DNA of 42,607 bases from an uncultured Bacilli bacterium (GCA_947623825.1 CANQHQ010000008.1:1-42607), one strand, 5' to 3'; shown: positions 16,365 through 24,828, counted from the stretch's first letter. The notes: generated from the letters alone by a model not told the origin. Translations and numbers: made by a program.

Positions 16365-17240
16365 CTACCTATCTTCTTCTCGATCCAATGTAATAGGTCC
16401 AAATAAGCCATCTTTCAAATCGTTCAATATTAAGGAATAGGTTTTTTCGTAATCACATACTCCGCCCTTACCAAGAGATCCTCTTTTTTTCGCAATCTCT
16501 AAAACCGTTTCTTCCCAATGCTCGACATCTACCGAAGATAATTGATAACGTTCCAAGAAGCGTGTTGGATAATATTCCATCATGATTTCAATCAAAAAAC
16601 GCACTAAAAAAGAGGAATCTACAATTTCTTCTTTCACTGCCGAAAATAAAGCTAAAATAGATGCTTGTCTTTGATTTTCAAGTTTTGGCCACAAAATACC
16701 AGGAGAATCCAATAATTCAATATCTTTATGAATACGAATCCATCCCAAATTTTTCGTAACCCCTGGACGATTTCCAACAGCCGTTACCTTTTTTCCAACC
16801 AAACGATTAATCAAAGTACTTTTACCTACATTAGGAACACCGAGAATCAAAGCCCGAATACTTCTAGGTTTCATTCCCTTTTCTTTTCGAATTCGATTCA
16901 TTTCTTCCATTACTACTTTCGTACAGCTCACAATTTTAGAAACGTTTTTCCCACTCATTAAATCGACAGGAATGACAATGAAACCTTGTTCCTCATACTT
17001 TTTTAATATTGCATCTGTTACCATTATATCACATAAATCATATTTCGTCACGATTAAAATACGCGGTTTATTACGAATCAATGTATCAATATCCGCGATT
17101 TTAGAACTAATTGGCATTCTAGCATCGATTACTTCGTACACTACATCGATAAGTTCTAACTTTTCTAGAACTTCTCTCCTTGTTTTAGCCATATGACCAG
17201 GATACCAGTTGATATTTGTCGAATTTTGTCGATGTTCCAT
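16365..17240 (-). CDS. rbgA: Ribosome biogenesis GTPase RbgA (YlqF)
   Basis: RbgA is a circularly permuted GTPase needed for late assembly of the 50S subunit. The permuted order is visible: VTKYDLCD (G4), then LGVPNVGKSTLINRLVGKK (P-loop G1), NRPGVT (G2) and LLDSPG (G3). The N-terminus INWYPGHMAKTRRE carries the conserved His. The C-terminal helical RNA-binding part continues to about residue 290; length is normal. It has a good AAGGAAGTGA site. An A+T-rich TATAAT-like -10 lies just upstream, without a clear -35. It heads the operon with the transglycosylase-like gene and rnhB. Confidence 0.97.
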   Translation of the reverse strand: MEHRQNSTNINWYPGHMAKTRREVLEKLELIDVVYEVIDARMPISSKIADIDTLIRNKPRILIVTKYDLCDIMVTDAILKKYEEQGFIVIPVDLMSGKNVSKIVSCTKVVMEEMNRIRKEKGMKPRSIRALILGVPNVGKSTLINRLVGKKVTAVGNRPGVTKNLGWIRIHKDIELLDSPGILWPKLENQRQASILALFSAVKEEIVDSSFLVRFLIEIMMEYYPTRFLERYQLSSVDVEHWEETVLEIAKKRGSLGKGGVCDYEKTYSLILNDLKDGLFGPITLDREEDR

Positions 17241-17288
17241 TTAAATCACTTCCTTTTATATTATTATATTAGTTTTTAATTTTCTAGG

Positions 17289-17981
17289 CTATCTTTTCTT
17301 ATTGGATTCACTGTTAAAGACGTCTTTATTTAATTCTATATCTCTCATTAATTCATCTCTAAAAGTTAAATATACTTTACTATCTATATCTAATTGACTT
17401 AAAAGATTTATATCATCATCTAAATTTAATGGATCAACTTCACTTATTAAAATAAAATCATACATTTTATAAAAAGTATCTTTATCAGTAATCATATTTC
17501 TAGTCCAATCAATGATGTTCCCATCACTAGTTAATAAAACAGAATGTAATGCTTTATGATTCCCAAAATGAATCATACCAGTTAATATTTTAGAGTTTTC
17601 AAATGATAATGCTATTTCCATAGTTCTATGATGGCATTTTCCTTTTCTTTTATCTGATTCTAATTCTTTAATAATCTCTTTGGGAGCTTCTAATATTTGA
17701 TCTGAAAATATTTTAAAAGAAACACTTGAATCACCTTCCATATATTCATACATATTTTTATCATCGTTATATTTAATATCATCCAAATGAATACCAAGTT
17801 TTTTAACTTTATTTAATTCTATCATTCTATCTAAAAACTTTTTATGAAATATTTTTGTAAATGTATCTATTGTCATTAGCATTTTAACATTTTTATCGGA
17901 AATAGTAACTTCGGATTTTTCACTACCATATAACAATTGATACGTATTTTCATTCATACCTGAAATATTATATTTTGACAT
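17289..17981 (-). CDS. Unrecognised protein with a Cys-His-Asp arrangement (possible transglutaminase/papain-like fold)
   Basis: The 230-residue, AT-rich gene has no signal peptide or membrane segment. The first 110 residues are Lys/Asp/Ile-rich and unremarkable. Then come KGKCHHRTMEIAL (Cys116), KALHSVLLTSDG (His146) and NIIDWTRN (Asp158). The spacing C-30-H-12-D, with an aromatic after the Asp and strands around the His, resembles the catalytic triad of the transglutaminase/papain superfamily. This is inference from spacing only. I do not recognise the family. It lies in an AT-rich island near an ABC transporter of MacB type, separated from it by a decayed gene. It has a moderate AAAGGA site 9 nt before the ATG. 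Confidence 0.75.
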   Translation of the reverse strand: MSKYNISGMNENTYQLLYGSEKSEVTISDKNVKMLMTIDTFTKIFHKKFLDRMIELNKVKKLGIHLDDIKYNDDKNMYEYMEGDSSVSFKIFSDQILEAPKEIIKELESDKRKGKCHHRTMEIALSFENSKILTGMIHFGNHKALHSVLLTSDGNIIDWTRNMITDKDTFYKMYDFILISEVDPLNLDDDINLLSQLDIDSKVYLTFRDELMRDIELNKDVFNSESNKKR

Positions 17982-18066
17982 ATTATCATATCCTTTGCTT
18001 ATGTTACTTATCTATATAAATTCATTAAAATTCTAGTTAAACAATCAGTTGATGTTTGTTTTATTT

Positions 18067-18330
18067 TCATTCATTCTTATCACCAGTACCTTTTACTTTC
18101 TTTAAAGTATTTATTGTAAAATTCATTCATCGAAGATATATATTTTTAATCTTAAATTACCCTGTATTTTCATATTCAGTTTTAGCTTTATCTACTGCTT
18201 CTTTATGCGTTATTTTACCAGACTGTGTCAAAACATTTTTTCTCTAAATCTTAATAATTTATCCGTTACGTTTATCCATCATTCATAGTCATAACTTTAT
18301 GTTTGTAAACCATATCTTCCAGCTTTTGAT
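18067..18330 (-). pseudogene. RhuM-family gene remnant (C-terminal part, several frameshifts)
   Basis: No intact gene fills 17982-18398, but on the minus strand three frames together spell a protein-like path. From about 18322 it reads LEDMVYKHKVMTMND. After one frameshift come INVTDKLLRFREK and, after another, NVLTQSGKITHKEAVDKAKT followed by EYE. A final frame reads NEFYNKYFKESK. This matches, in order, the end of the RhuM (virulence RhuM) family as I know it: tMxDWixxxDxfLkFnexxiLtdaGKIS....A..eYekF. At least two frameshifts and internal stops make it non-functional. RhuM genes are common on mobile and defence-linked islands. Confidence 0.65.
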
Positions 18331-18398
18331 ATTATACCAATAGCATCCGTTTTACTGACCTTTCTTTTGAATTTCGGTTCTTTTTTTAATCATATAAA

Positions 18399-19439
18399 TC
18401 AAAAATCCTGCAAGACATCCATCACACTCATTTTGACAACTTTATTTCTATAAAAAATTGTATTCATTAAAATTAGTAAAAATATGATTCCCATAGTAAA
18501 TGTATTATACAATAAAATATTACTTAAAGTTAAACCATACTGACTAAATATATTAAAACAACTAAATGTTACAAAAGATATAATTTGCATTATTGCATAG
18601 GAAATTAAAGATATAATAAATAATCTTGCTAAAATGATACCTAAAATTTTTGAGTTTCTATATCCAATAGCCTTAAAAATAGCGATATTCTTATCTTCGT
18701 GGTAAATATTATTTTTAACTATTACTAGCAAGAATAGAAATATTAAAATGATAATAAAGCACATTATAATTTGATATATATTTTTTAAATTTTCCATTGA
18801 ATCTATTTGAGTTTGGATTGTTGAATCATATAAATTAGCTGTCAAGCCATTATCCATCATATTCGCTATGAATTTATTAACATTATTATAATTATTTATT
18901 AAAACATAATATCTATTTGGATCAGTATCGAAAAGTGATGTAAAATCTTTTGTATTCATATAAATATCAGCTTGATTATTATTAGTTACACCTACAATAT
19001 AAAATTTTTGTGTAGTATTATTGATAGAATATTCTATAACTTTATTATAGTCTTTTTCATTTAATTTTAAATTATTGTATAGCCGTTGTGAAACAACAAT
19101 TTCGTTTTCATTTTTAGGATTTTCCCCAAGAGATAATTTAATATCATTATTCCAAGAGTTAAAATCATAGTATTTATTATCTTTTTTTACTTCTTGATTT
19201 GCAAAAACAGGATAGTATTTTTCTATACTGCTTTTATAAGATTTAATAACCTGAACATCACTGGTATATACTTCAACACCTCTGTTTATAGGTTCATTTT
19301 TTAAAATACTAATATTATAGTTATAATGATTATATATCGAAAACAAAGCCAAAAGAACCAGATAACCAAGCAAAAATAAAACTAAAGATATAAGATAAAT
19401 TCTCTTCTCTCTAAATCCACTTAAAATTAAACCTAACAT
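18399..19439 (-). CDS. FtsX-like ABC transporter permease (second permease)
   Basis: The 346-residue integral membrane protein has a MacB/FtsX layout: one membrane helix at about 14-36, an extracytoplasmic domain of roughly 170 residues, then three helices near 215-237, 265-295 and 305-330. The end (KMSVMDVLQDF) resembles the usual VxxxDVLxxx finish of FtsX-like permeases. It is smaller than its neighbour, and the two probably form a heterodimer with the ATPase encoded first. Its start codon overlaps the stop of the preceding permease by one base (TAATG), so translation is coupled. Substrate unknown. AT content is higher than in the flanking housekeeping genes. Confidence 0.85.
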   Translation of the reverse strand: MLGLILSGFREKRIYLISLVLFLLGYLVLLALFSIYNHYNYNISILKNEPINRGVEVYTSDVQVIKSYKSSIEKYYPVFANQEVKKDNKYYDFNSWNNDIKLSLGENPKNENEIVVSQRLYNNLKLNEKDYNKVIEYSINNTTQKFYIVGVTNNNQADIYMNTKDFTSLFDTDPNRYYVLINNYNNVNKFIANMMDNGLTANLYDSTIQTQIDSMENLKNIYQIIMCFIIILIFLFLLVIVKNNIYHEDKNIAIFKAIGYRNSKILGIILARLFIISLISYAIMQIISFVTFSCFNIFSQYGLTLSNILLYNTFTMGIIFLLILMNTIFYRNKVVKMSVMDVLQDF

Positions 19440-20653
19440 TATTTACATTCACCCTTATTGAAACGAAACATATTAACTACTATACTAACAAATGATGAAA
19501 GTAAAATAGTTACCAAAACGACTATTATAGACTTATAATTGATACATACTTTCCAATTATTCAATAAATAAGGATAGTAGTTAAGTAATAATTTAAAAAT
19601 TAAGTAAAATATAACGAAAATAACGAATGATATAAATAGAGAAATCACTATTTGTATCATATTTGAAACTATTGCAACTTTATTTATTTGTGCTTTTTTA
19701 TAACCTAAATATGATAATAGTTTATAAGTTTTTGTATCTTCACTATATTGCTTGAATGCAATGACTAGTAACAATATAGCTGTTATGATTATTACTATTG
19801 CAGATATTGTTTGAGCAGTATCTTTTATATCAGTAAAATAAGATTCAATTACCGTTGCATTAAGTTCCGAACGATATCCTAAACTTGATATTTGATTATT
19901 TACTTTTTCCATATTATCTAAATGATCCACTTGAACAAATAAACTTGTTTGATAGTCTAAATTAGATATTCCATTTTCTTTATCATAATCATCAGCATAT
20001 TTATTTTTAGCAATTTCTTCCAAAGATTTTTCTTGAGTAAAACAAACATTTGCATCTAAATAACTATTATTTTCATATAAGCCAATCACTTTAAATGATA
20101 TGTCATAATTGTATTTTTCCATATTGCTTTTATATGAAAAGGTAACATTCTTATTTAAAAATTGATTCATATCAATCGCATAATTTGATGAAATCATTTT
20201 TAGTGAATCTGTATTTGATGTTGAATATAGTTTTTTAGGACAAATTAAATAGTTTTCTTGATTGCCAGGAAATTTTGTACCTTTAATGATTTGAGGCAAA
20301 GAATCATTGTTTGAAACGTGTATTTGGACTTCACCAGATAATTTTTTATTAGAAAGATCTTTTGAAGTTAAAATATCACTATAAGAATAAAAATTTGATA
20401 CTAAAGATACATTTTCTAAATTTTCCAAATCTTTTCTTACTTTGCTCCTATCCTCATCATCTCTAACACTAACTTCAAGTGATTTAAAATAAATAGATTT
20501 ATATACACCATTTTCCATATAATTCATTGCCGAATCAGAATAAGTGTTTATACCCAAAACAATTAAAAACGATAACGATATAAGTATAATATTCAAAATT
20601 GTAGTTTTTTTTCTAAATTGAAATTTAAAAGATAAGTGAAAAATGTTTCTCAT
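19439..20653 (-). CDS. FtsX-like ABC transporter permease (first permease)
   Basis: The 404-residue membrane protein has helix 1 at about 18-36 and a large outside domain (about 37-275) rich in Asn, Ser and charged residues. Three helices follow in the last 130 residues, including VIIITAILLLVIAF and IIVVLVTILLSSFVSIVVNM. This is the type VII (MacB) permease topology, whose members extrude peptides or lipoproteins or transmit signals rather than import. The gene overlaps the ATPase gene by 4 nt and its own downstream permease by 1 nt. Such ATPase plus two-permease sets often give immunity to or export of antimicrobial peptides; no precursor peptide gene was found here. Confidence 0.87.
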   Translation of the reverse strand: MRNIFHLSFKFQFRKKTTILNIILISLSFLIVLGINTYSDSAMNYMENGVYKSIYFKSLEVSVRDDEDRSKVRKDLENLENVSLVSNFYSYSDILTSKDLSNKKLSGEVQIHVSNNDSLPQIIKGTKFPGNQENYLICPKKLYSTSNTDSLKMISSNYAIDMNQFLNKNVTFSYKSNMEKYNYDISFKVIGLYENNSYLDANVCFTQEKSLEEIAKNKYADDYDKENGISNLDYQTSLFVQVDHLDNMEKVNNQISSLGYRSELNATVIESYFTDIKDTAQTISAIVIIITAILLLVIAFKQYSEDTKTYKLLSYLGYKKAQINKVAIVSNMIQIVISLFISFVIFVIFYLIFKLLLNYYPYLLNNWKVCINYKSIIVVLVTILLSSFVSIVVNMFRFNKGECK

Positions 20654-21324
20654 TTTTTCACCTCTTTTAAAGTACCTTTTTCAATATATAAAATCTTATC
20701 AGCATAGTTTTTTACAGCATCATTATGACTTACCACAATCACACATTTTCCTTTTCTCGATAGCTTTTTTAATATTTCTAAAATATGTTTTTCATTTTCT
20801 GGATCTAAAGAGCCAGTTGGCTCGTCCGCAAGTATTATATTTGGATCATGAAACAATGCTCTAGCAATCGCTACTCTTTGTTGTTCTCCACCTGATAATT
20901 CTTTCGGATAATGATTTTCTCTATTTTCTAGTCCCATTTGTTTTAATAGTAAAAAAGCCCTTTCTTTTTTTTCTTTTAAAGTGGATTTTTTGTCTATATA
21001 TCCAGGAAGCATAACATTTTCATAGGCATTTAATAGAGGATTTAAATAGAACGATTGAAAAACAAAACCAATTTCTTTGTTTCTTATATCTGCTTTTTCA
21101 TTTTCGGATAATCCAGCCACATTTGTTTTTTCTAAATATATATCCCCATTACTAGGTGAAAGTAAAAGACCTAGCATTTGTATAAGTGTGGATTTTCCTG
21201 CGCCACTTTTTCCCATAATACAATAAAATTTTTTTGATTCAAATTTATAGTTAATATTTTTCAATACATTGACTTTTCTTTTGTTTTTTACATAACTTTT
21301 ATCTATATTTTGTAAGTGAATCAT
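20650..21324 (-). CDS. MacB/LolD-type ABC transporter ATPase
   Basis: This 224-residue ATPase has all family motifs: Walker A MGKSGAGKST, Q-loop FVFQSFYLNP, signature ELSGGEQQRVAIARAL, Walker B IILADEPTGSLD and H-loop VSHND. The segment ADEPTGSLD is typical of the LolD/MacB group, which pairs with FtsX-like permeases; two such permeases follow with overlapping ends. GGAG lies 4 nt before the ATG. A TATAAT -10 (21364-21369) with an inverted repeat just upstream (21389-21408) suggests regulated expression, possibly by an activator because the -35 (TAAACT) is poor. Confidence 0.95.
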   Translation of the reverse strand: MIHLQNIDKSYVKNKRKVNVLKNINYKFESKKFYCIMGKSGAGKSTLIQMLGLLLSPSNGDIYLEKTNVAGLSENEKADIRNKEIGFVFQSFYLNPLLNAYENVMLPGYIDKKSTLKEKKERAFLLLKQMGLENRENHYPKELSGGEQQRVAIARALFHDPNIILADEPTGSLDPENEKHILEILKKLSRKGKCVIVVSHNDAVKNYADKILYIEKGTLKEVKK

Positions 21325-21363
21325 CTTTCTCCATTTCTACAACTTACATTTGTTTCATTAAAT

Positions 21364-21408
21364 ATTATAACATTAATTTTAAGGTAAGTTTAGTAGTTTA
21401 CTGCTAAA
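21364..21408 (-). promoter_or_regulatory. Promoter region of the MacB-type operon with an inverted repeat
   Basis: Minus strand -10 TATAAT at 21369-21364. Upstream, TTTAGTAG-TTTA-CTGCTAAA (plus strand 21389-21408, one mismatch in 8-bp arms) covers the poor -35. Nearby ACTAC/GTAGT repeats extend it. It is a candidate operator. Confidence 0.5.
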
Positions 21409-21623
21409 TTTACTACATACTACTTTTTCTTTTTCTCTGTTTTCTTTTGAGTCATCTAAATAGTTTTGCCAAGATATACACCTATCTATTGCTTAATCCA
21501 CATAAGAGCATCATAAACTTGTTCTTTTTTATAACTTAAATCGTTAGTAGACTTTCATTCAATATAATATCTCTCGAATATATGCATTTTATAAAGATTG
21601 GAGACGAATTATAATTCATTATT

Positions 21624-21734
21624 TTGGAAAACAAAGATATTCTAGCAATAAACCTTAAATATTATAGACATCTAACAAAATTATTCCAACAAAAATTCGC
21701 CGAAACAATAGATACTAATTTAAGTAGAGATTAA
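21624..21734 (+). pseudogene. Truncated XRE-family regulator fragment
   Basis: From TTG at 21624 the plus strand reads LENKDILAINLKYYRHLTKL, then FQQKFAETIDTNLSRD and a stop. This is the first helix pair of an XRE helix-turn-helix domain (family pattern: N-L-K-x-x-R-x-x-x-x-x-S-Q-E-x-F-A-E-x-x). The domain breaks off after about 36 residues, where an intact regulator would continue for 30 or more. No ribosome binding site is visible. It probably is a relic of the regulator that accompanied the island. Upstream, 21409-21623 holds nothing I can name. Confidence 0.45.
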
Positions 21735-21752
21735 ATAAGAAAGTAGTATGTT

Positions 21753-21790
21753 AAAAAGAGAAAAGTGAAATTGTTTACTTTTCTCTTTTT
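21753..21790. terminator. Bidirectional terminator
   Basis: AAAAAGAGAAAAGT, loop of 10, ACTTTTCTCTTTTT: a perfect 14-bp stem with A-run before and T-run after. It would end transcription from either side and separates the SWIM protein gene from the transporter operon. Confidence 0.85.
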
Positions 21791-21799
21791 GTATAATTT

Positions 21800-21966
21800 T
21801 TTCTTTTTTTTAGAAGAGCACGCTAACTTTCGATTGGAAAAGTATCTATGGGAGTACCCTTCTGTATTCCGCTTGATTTGCAAATAAATTTGTACCCATA
21901 AGATGTTATCGGAACCCTGAATCCCATGAAGGAGTTCATTTACCTCTTTTTCTAATGAATCGTGTT
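21800..21966 (-). other. Possible decayed reading frame, family not recognised
   Basis: Between the SWIM gene and the bidirectional terminator, the minus strand stays open for over 50 codons without a start: HDSLEKEVNELLHGIQG, later LWVQIYLQIKRNTEGY and HRYFSNRKL. The composition looks like protein rather than random AT-rich sequence. Upstream in frame there are stops and no start with a binding site. I cannot name the family. Confidence 0.3.
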
Positions 21967-21988
21967 TTTTAATAATTTAATATAAAAA

Positions 21989-22444
21989 TCATGAGTCTTT
22001 AACATCGTTTCGTCTTATAAAATCAGCATAAATCCATTCAGGAGCATAATCGAAAACATAAACTAATTCTTCTATTAGTTCCTTTTTAGACATCTTGTGT
22101 AAATACTTTATGACATTTTCATATTGTTTTTCCTCATATTCTTCATATTCTTGTTGTAATCTTTCTTGCTCTTCTTCAAAATCTTTAGCACTATTGGGAA
22201 CAACACTAAAATAGGTTGCAACAATATGTTTGCAAATAATACGCTTACCATTAGCTAAGGGACAATTGCAAGTAGATTTTCTAGGATGTTCTAAATTAAG
22301 ATAAACATCATAATCTTGATTCCCTGACACAACACTTGTATATTCGTTATTATTTAATTTTTTTACATTTCTGACTTTTTTACATTTATAATAATCGAAT
22401 CCTCTCCAACATGAAGAACCACTTGCACTTGTAATGATACTCAT
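21989..22444 (-). CDS. SWIM zinc-finger protein
   Basis: The 151-residue protein has a SWIM motif: STCNCPLANGKRIICKHIVA, that is CxC ... CxH, which binds zinc and usually contacts DNA or protein. An N-terminal part with FDYYKCKKVRNVKKL and a YLNLEHP strand precedes it. After the finger comes a long, highly charged coiled-coil stretch (EEEQERLQQEYEEYEEKQ) and a helical end. The SWIM proteins known to me are larger or linked to helicases or transposases. A short stand-alone protein like this has no assigned role. It sits at the edge of the AT-rich island. An AAGGAATGG site lies upstream of the ATG. Confidence 0.85.
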   Translation of the reverse strand: MSIITSASGSSCWRGFDYYKCKKVRNVKKLNNNEYTSVVSGNQDYDVYLNLEHPRKSTCNCPLANGKRIICKHIVATYFSVVPNSAKDFEEEQERLQQEYEEYEEKQYENVIKYLHKMSKKELIEELVYVFDYAPEWIYADFIRRNDVKDS

Positions 22445-22534
22445 ATAACACCATTCCTTTATTTTAACCTAATTTTCTACAATCTATTGGATTTTAATTT
22501 TGATAAAATTTCCAGTTATTATATTAATTTGATT

Positions 22535-22870
22535 CTATAGTTTTTCCTTTTCCTCCGATATCAGATTTTCATCAATCCAACGAAAAAAATCTGTACTTGC
22601 ATTTTTCACTTCATAACTCGATATTTCTGCAACATCATAGTCATGAATTTTCTTGATTTCTTTCTCAATTTCCGCAAACTTACTTTCTTTGGTCCGAAAC
22701 TCTAGTTTATACTCCTCACATTCTTCTAATTGATTGTTCCACCAATACTTAGAATGAACCTTACTAACTTGACTTCCCGCTACCAATCTTTTTTCTAATA
22801 AAGTTTCTACAATTCGATTGGCAATTTCTTCTTTATCACAGAACGTCATCACAATCCGGTATGAATCCAT
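22535..22870 (-). CDS. cutA: CutA1-like protein
   Basis: The 111-residue protein has the compact ferredoxin-like fold of CutA1 (trimeric, linked to divalent-cation tolerance). Recognisable segments: YRIVMTFCDKEEIANRIVETLLEKRLVAG, KYWWNNQLEECEEYKLEFRT, IKKIHDYDVAEISSYEV, and a final helical ENLISEEKE. In the typical family the motif is HPYEVPEI; here it is HDYDVAEI. That makes this a CutA-type protein of the NIF3/CutA-like divergent group rather than a strict orthologue. Good AGGAGG-type site; it stands as a single gene. Confidence 0.8.
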   Translation of the reverse strand: MDSYRIVMTFCDKEEIANRIVETLLEKRLVAGSQVSKVHSKYWWNNQLEECEEYKLEFRTKESKFAEIEKEIKKIHDYDVAEISSYEVKNASTDFFRWIDENLISEEKEKL

Positions 22871-22908
22871 TTTTTCCCTCCATATCTTTTTTTATTACAA
22901 AACATTCT

Positions 22909-23526
22909 TTAGACAGAGGGTTTCTCCTCCACACTGTTCACAATAAATTCGATTACATCTTCTTCTGATTCCTTTAAATTTCTTCTATCTTCTTCTGTAA
23001 TATCAATAAAATATTTATTCAATTTCTTATGAATGGATATCGAATCCAAAGGATAGCCAGGATGCGTCTTTTGAGATGGTTGATCGACAATATAAAAATC
23101 TTCTTTACTCCATGTATAAGTATACTCTTTCCCATGACAAAGAATCACAATACCATAAACCCATCGACAAGTAAGTTTTCCATGATCCCCATAGACATGC
23201 GCCAAATTCGAATAATATTCTATCATCTCTTCATCAGAAAGTCGTTTCCCATTCACCCTTCTAACAAACATTCCTGGTTGTTTATCGGAAGGAATCGAAT
23301 CGATATATAAATTGTCATCCATCGCCAACACCGGTAAAGATGTGGAAGAGGCATAAGCCCTAGCCTTAATTCTAGCATTCTCTATCGCATTTTTTCCATT
23401 TTCCTCTACCTCAATCTCTTTACCAAATTCACGAAGGGTGACGATTTCAATTCCGTGCTTCAAAAGTCCTTCTCTAAATCTTTTTACTTTACTTTCATTA
23501 CTTGTCGCAAATAATATTTTTTTCAT
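22909..23526 (-). CDS. RdgB/HAM1-like NTP pyrophosphatase
   Basis: This family hydrolyses non-canonical purine nucleotides (dITP, XTP) to monophosphates and pyrophosphate. N-terminal KKILFATSNESKVKRFREGL is the HAM1 substrate-binding motif ('TxNxxKxxE'). A conserved Glu region, EVEENGKNAIENARIKARAY, follows, then VLAMDDNLYID. The C-terminal half departs from RdgB in places, so specificity is uncertain. Start ATG at 23526 has AGGAGG 7 nt upstream, while an upstream frame reaches 23562. It overlaps the preceding gene as ATGA, so the two are coupled. Pairing a nucleotide-pool cleaner with a uracil-DNA-glycosylase-fold protein makes sense as DNA protection. Confidence 0.82.
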   Translation of the reverse strand: MKKILFATSNESKVKRFREGLLKHGIEIVTLREFGKEIEVEENGKNAIENARIKARAYASSTSLPVLAMDDNLYIDSIPSDKQPGMFVRRVNGKRLSDEEMIEYYSNLAHVYGDHGKLTCRWVYGIVILCHGKEYTYTWSKEDFYIVDQPSQKTHPGYPLDSISIHKKLNKYFIDITEEDRRNLKESEEDVIEFIVNSVEEKPSV

Positions 23527-24188
23527 AGACATACCTCCTCTTTTTCCTTTTCTATAATCCAAAGGATATCTTCTATTGACTGTTGAATATGAAAAATACC
23601 ATTTCCTACCGGATAAAAAACCGGATAAACGGGATAATGATTTTGATGAATGACAATTTCATGACAAATTTTCCTATTTTCAGATACGGAAATTTTTTTA
23701 TTTAAAACAATGGAACTAACCTGATTTCCAAATGTAATAATTACCTTCGGTCGAACAATATCAATTTCCTGAAACAACAAATCGAGATATTGTTTTAATA
23801 CATCATCTGGTAAGGGTCTCGCATCTAGTTGCGTACACTTTCCTAAATTCGTAATAAACACTTTATGCCGAGCAATGTCCTCATAAACAAAATCACAAAA
23901 CTCATAATCCCAATCCTTTGGTTTCTTCTCTTGAATGTTCTGAAAGACATCTTCACTTAACAAATGGGTCTGATAAAACAATTTCCAAATATTTTTGGTT
24001 CCAAGCCAAGGAGATTTTCGTCCTTTCCATGATTTATCACTCGCAATATTTTTACCAGTAGGATTCATAAATACAAAACAAATATCAGGATTTTTTTCAC
24101 ACCCACCAAAATAAATAGAGTCTAACTCTTTCGCTCCGTATTGAACTTGTAATTGATCATACTCCTTTTTTAAATCAGATAATGGCAC
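23523..24188 (-). CDS. Uracil-DNA glycosylase superfamily protein
   Basis: The 221-residue protein has the UDG fold pattern: CFVFMNPTGKNIASD in the place of the first active-site loop, ITNLGKCTQLDARPLPDD resembling the family 4/5 segment TNxxKCxP, and a strand PKVIITFGNQVSS followed by a YPVGNG region near the end. The usual four-Cys iron-sulfur signature of family 4 is only partly present (Cys in GGCEKNPDIC and KCTQ), so membership is at superfamily level and activity is unproven. GTG start with AGGAGGGG 7 nt upstream. Coupled to the HAM1-like gene through ATGA. Confidence 0.8.
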   Translation of the reverse strand: MPLSDLKKEYDQLQVQYGAKELDSIYFGGCEKNPDICFVFMNPTGKNIASDKSWKGRKSPWLGTKNIWKLFYQTHLLSEDVFQNIQEKKPKDWDYEFCDFVYEDIARHKVFITNLGKCTQLDARPLPDDVLKQYLDLLFQEIDIVRPKVIITFGNQVSSIVLNKKISVSENRKICHEIVIHQNHYPVYPVFYPVGNGIFHIQQSIEDILWIIEKEKEEVCL

Positions 24189-24218
24189 GATACCCCTCCT
24201 TTCTTAAAAAGAAAACAA

Positions 24219-24773
24219 CTACCGAATGATCTTACAATTTCTTTCCATCTCATCCCCACAATTAACTCGATAATAATCAAAAAAGAGGGAATCTAATTGT
24301 TCTTTTGAAAAAGATTGAGAAGGAATCAAAACAATTGGCGTATAGAGAACCTGATACAACAAATATTCAGAATCCACTTCTCGAAAACCAAGTCGCTTAT
24401 AAAAAGAATAACGATTAAAAGAAACAGGGTCTTCAGAAGATACTTTTTCAATTTCTCCTATCACTCCTCTTTCCCCAACAATATCCTTACACAATTTTTC
24501 TATCGCTTTGGAACCGTATCCCTGATTTTGAAATTCCTCAAAAATAGCAAAATAATCCAAATAAAAAGGATAAGAATCTCCTAACGTTTCAAGGAGAAAA
24601 AAGCCAATGATTCGTTTTCCTAATAAAATCTTGTAAAATTTTTCGATTCCTTCCGCGTACGTTCTTTCAATTTTCTTCCATTCCCTTCTTTCTTTTTCTG
24701 GAAACAAAAGAACATATTGATGATAAATATCATCCTGAAATTCACGAATGGAAATCTCTTTTACCTCAATCAT
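24219..24773 (-). CDS. GNAT family N-acetyltransferase
   Basis: The 184-residue protein contains the GNAT acetyl-CoA-binding motif A as FQNQGYGSKAIEKL, preceded by the strand LDYFAIFEE and followed by FNRYSFYKRLGF (motif B). Substrate unknown; the family modifies antibiotics, polyamines, proteins or small molecules. The last 40 residues (IVLIPSQSF ... YRVNCGDE) extend past the usual core. A TATAAT -10 lies upstream near 24801-24806, without a good -35. It forms a possible operon with the two genes behind it, spaced by 30 nt. Confidence 0.88.
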   Translation of the reverse strand: MIEVKEISIREFQDDIYHQYVLLFPEKERREWKKIERTYAEGIEKFYKILLGKRIIGFFLLETLGDSYPFYLDYFAIFEEFQNQGYGSKAIEKLCKDIVGERGVIGEIEKVSSEDPVSFNRYSFYKRLGFREVDSEYLLYQVLYTPIVLIPSQSFSKEQLDSLFFDYYRVNCGDEMERNCKIIR

Positions 24774-24828
24774 TCTGTCATGTTCCTTTCAAAAAAAATT
24801 ATTATAAAGGGATGAAAAAAAGAAAAAA

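Noticed and set aside
18056..18247. A 63-codon plus-strand hydrophobic frame in the gap at 17982-18398
   Set aside because: The minus strand of the same stretch reads as a decayed RhuM gene; the plus-strand frame has no binding site.
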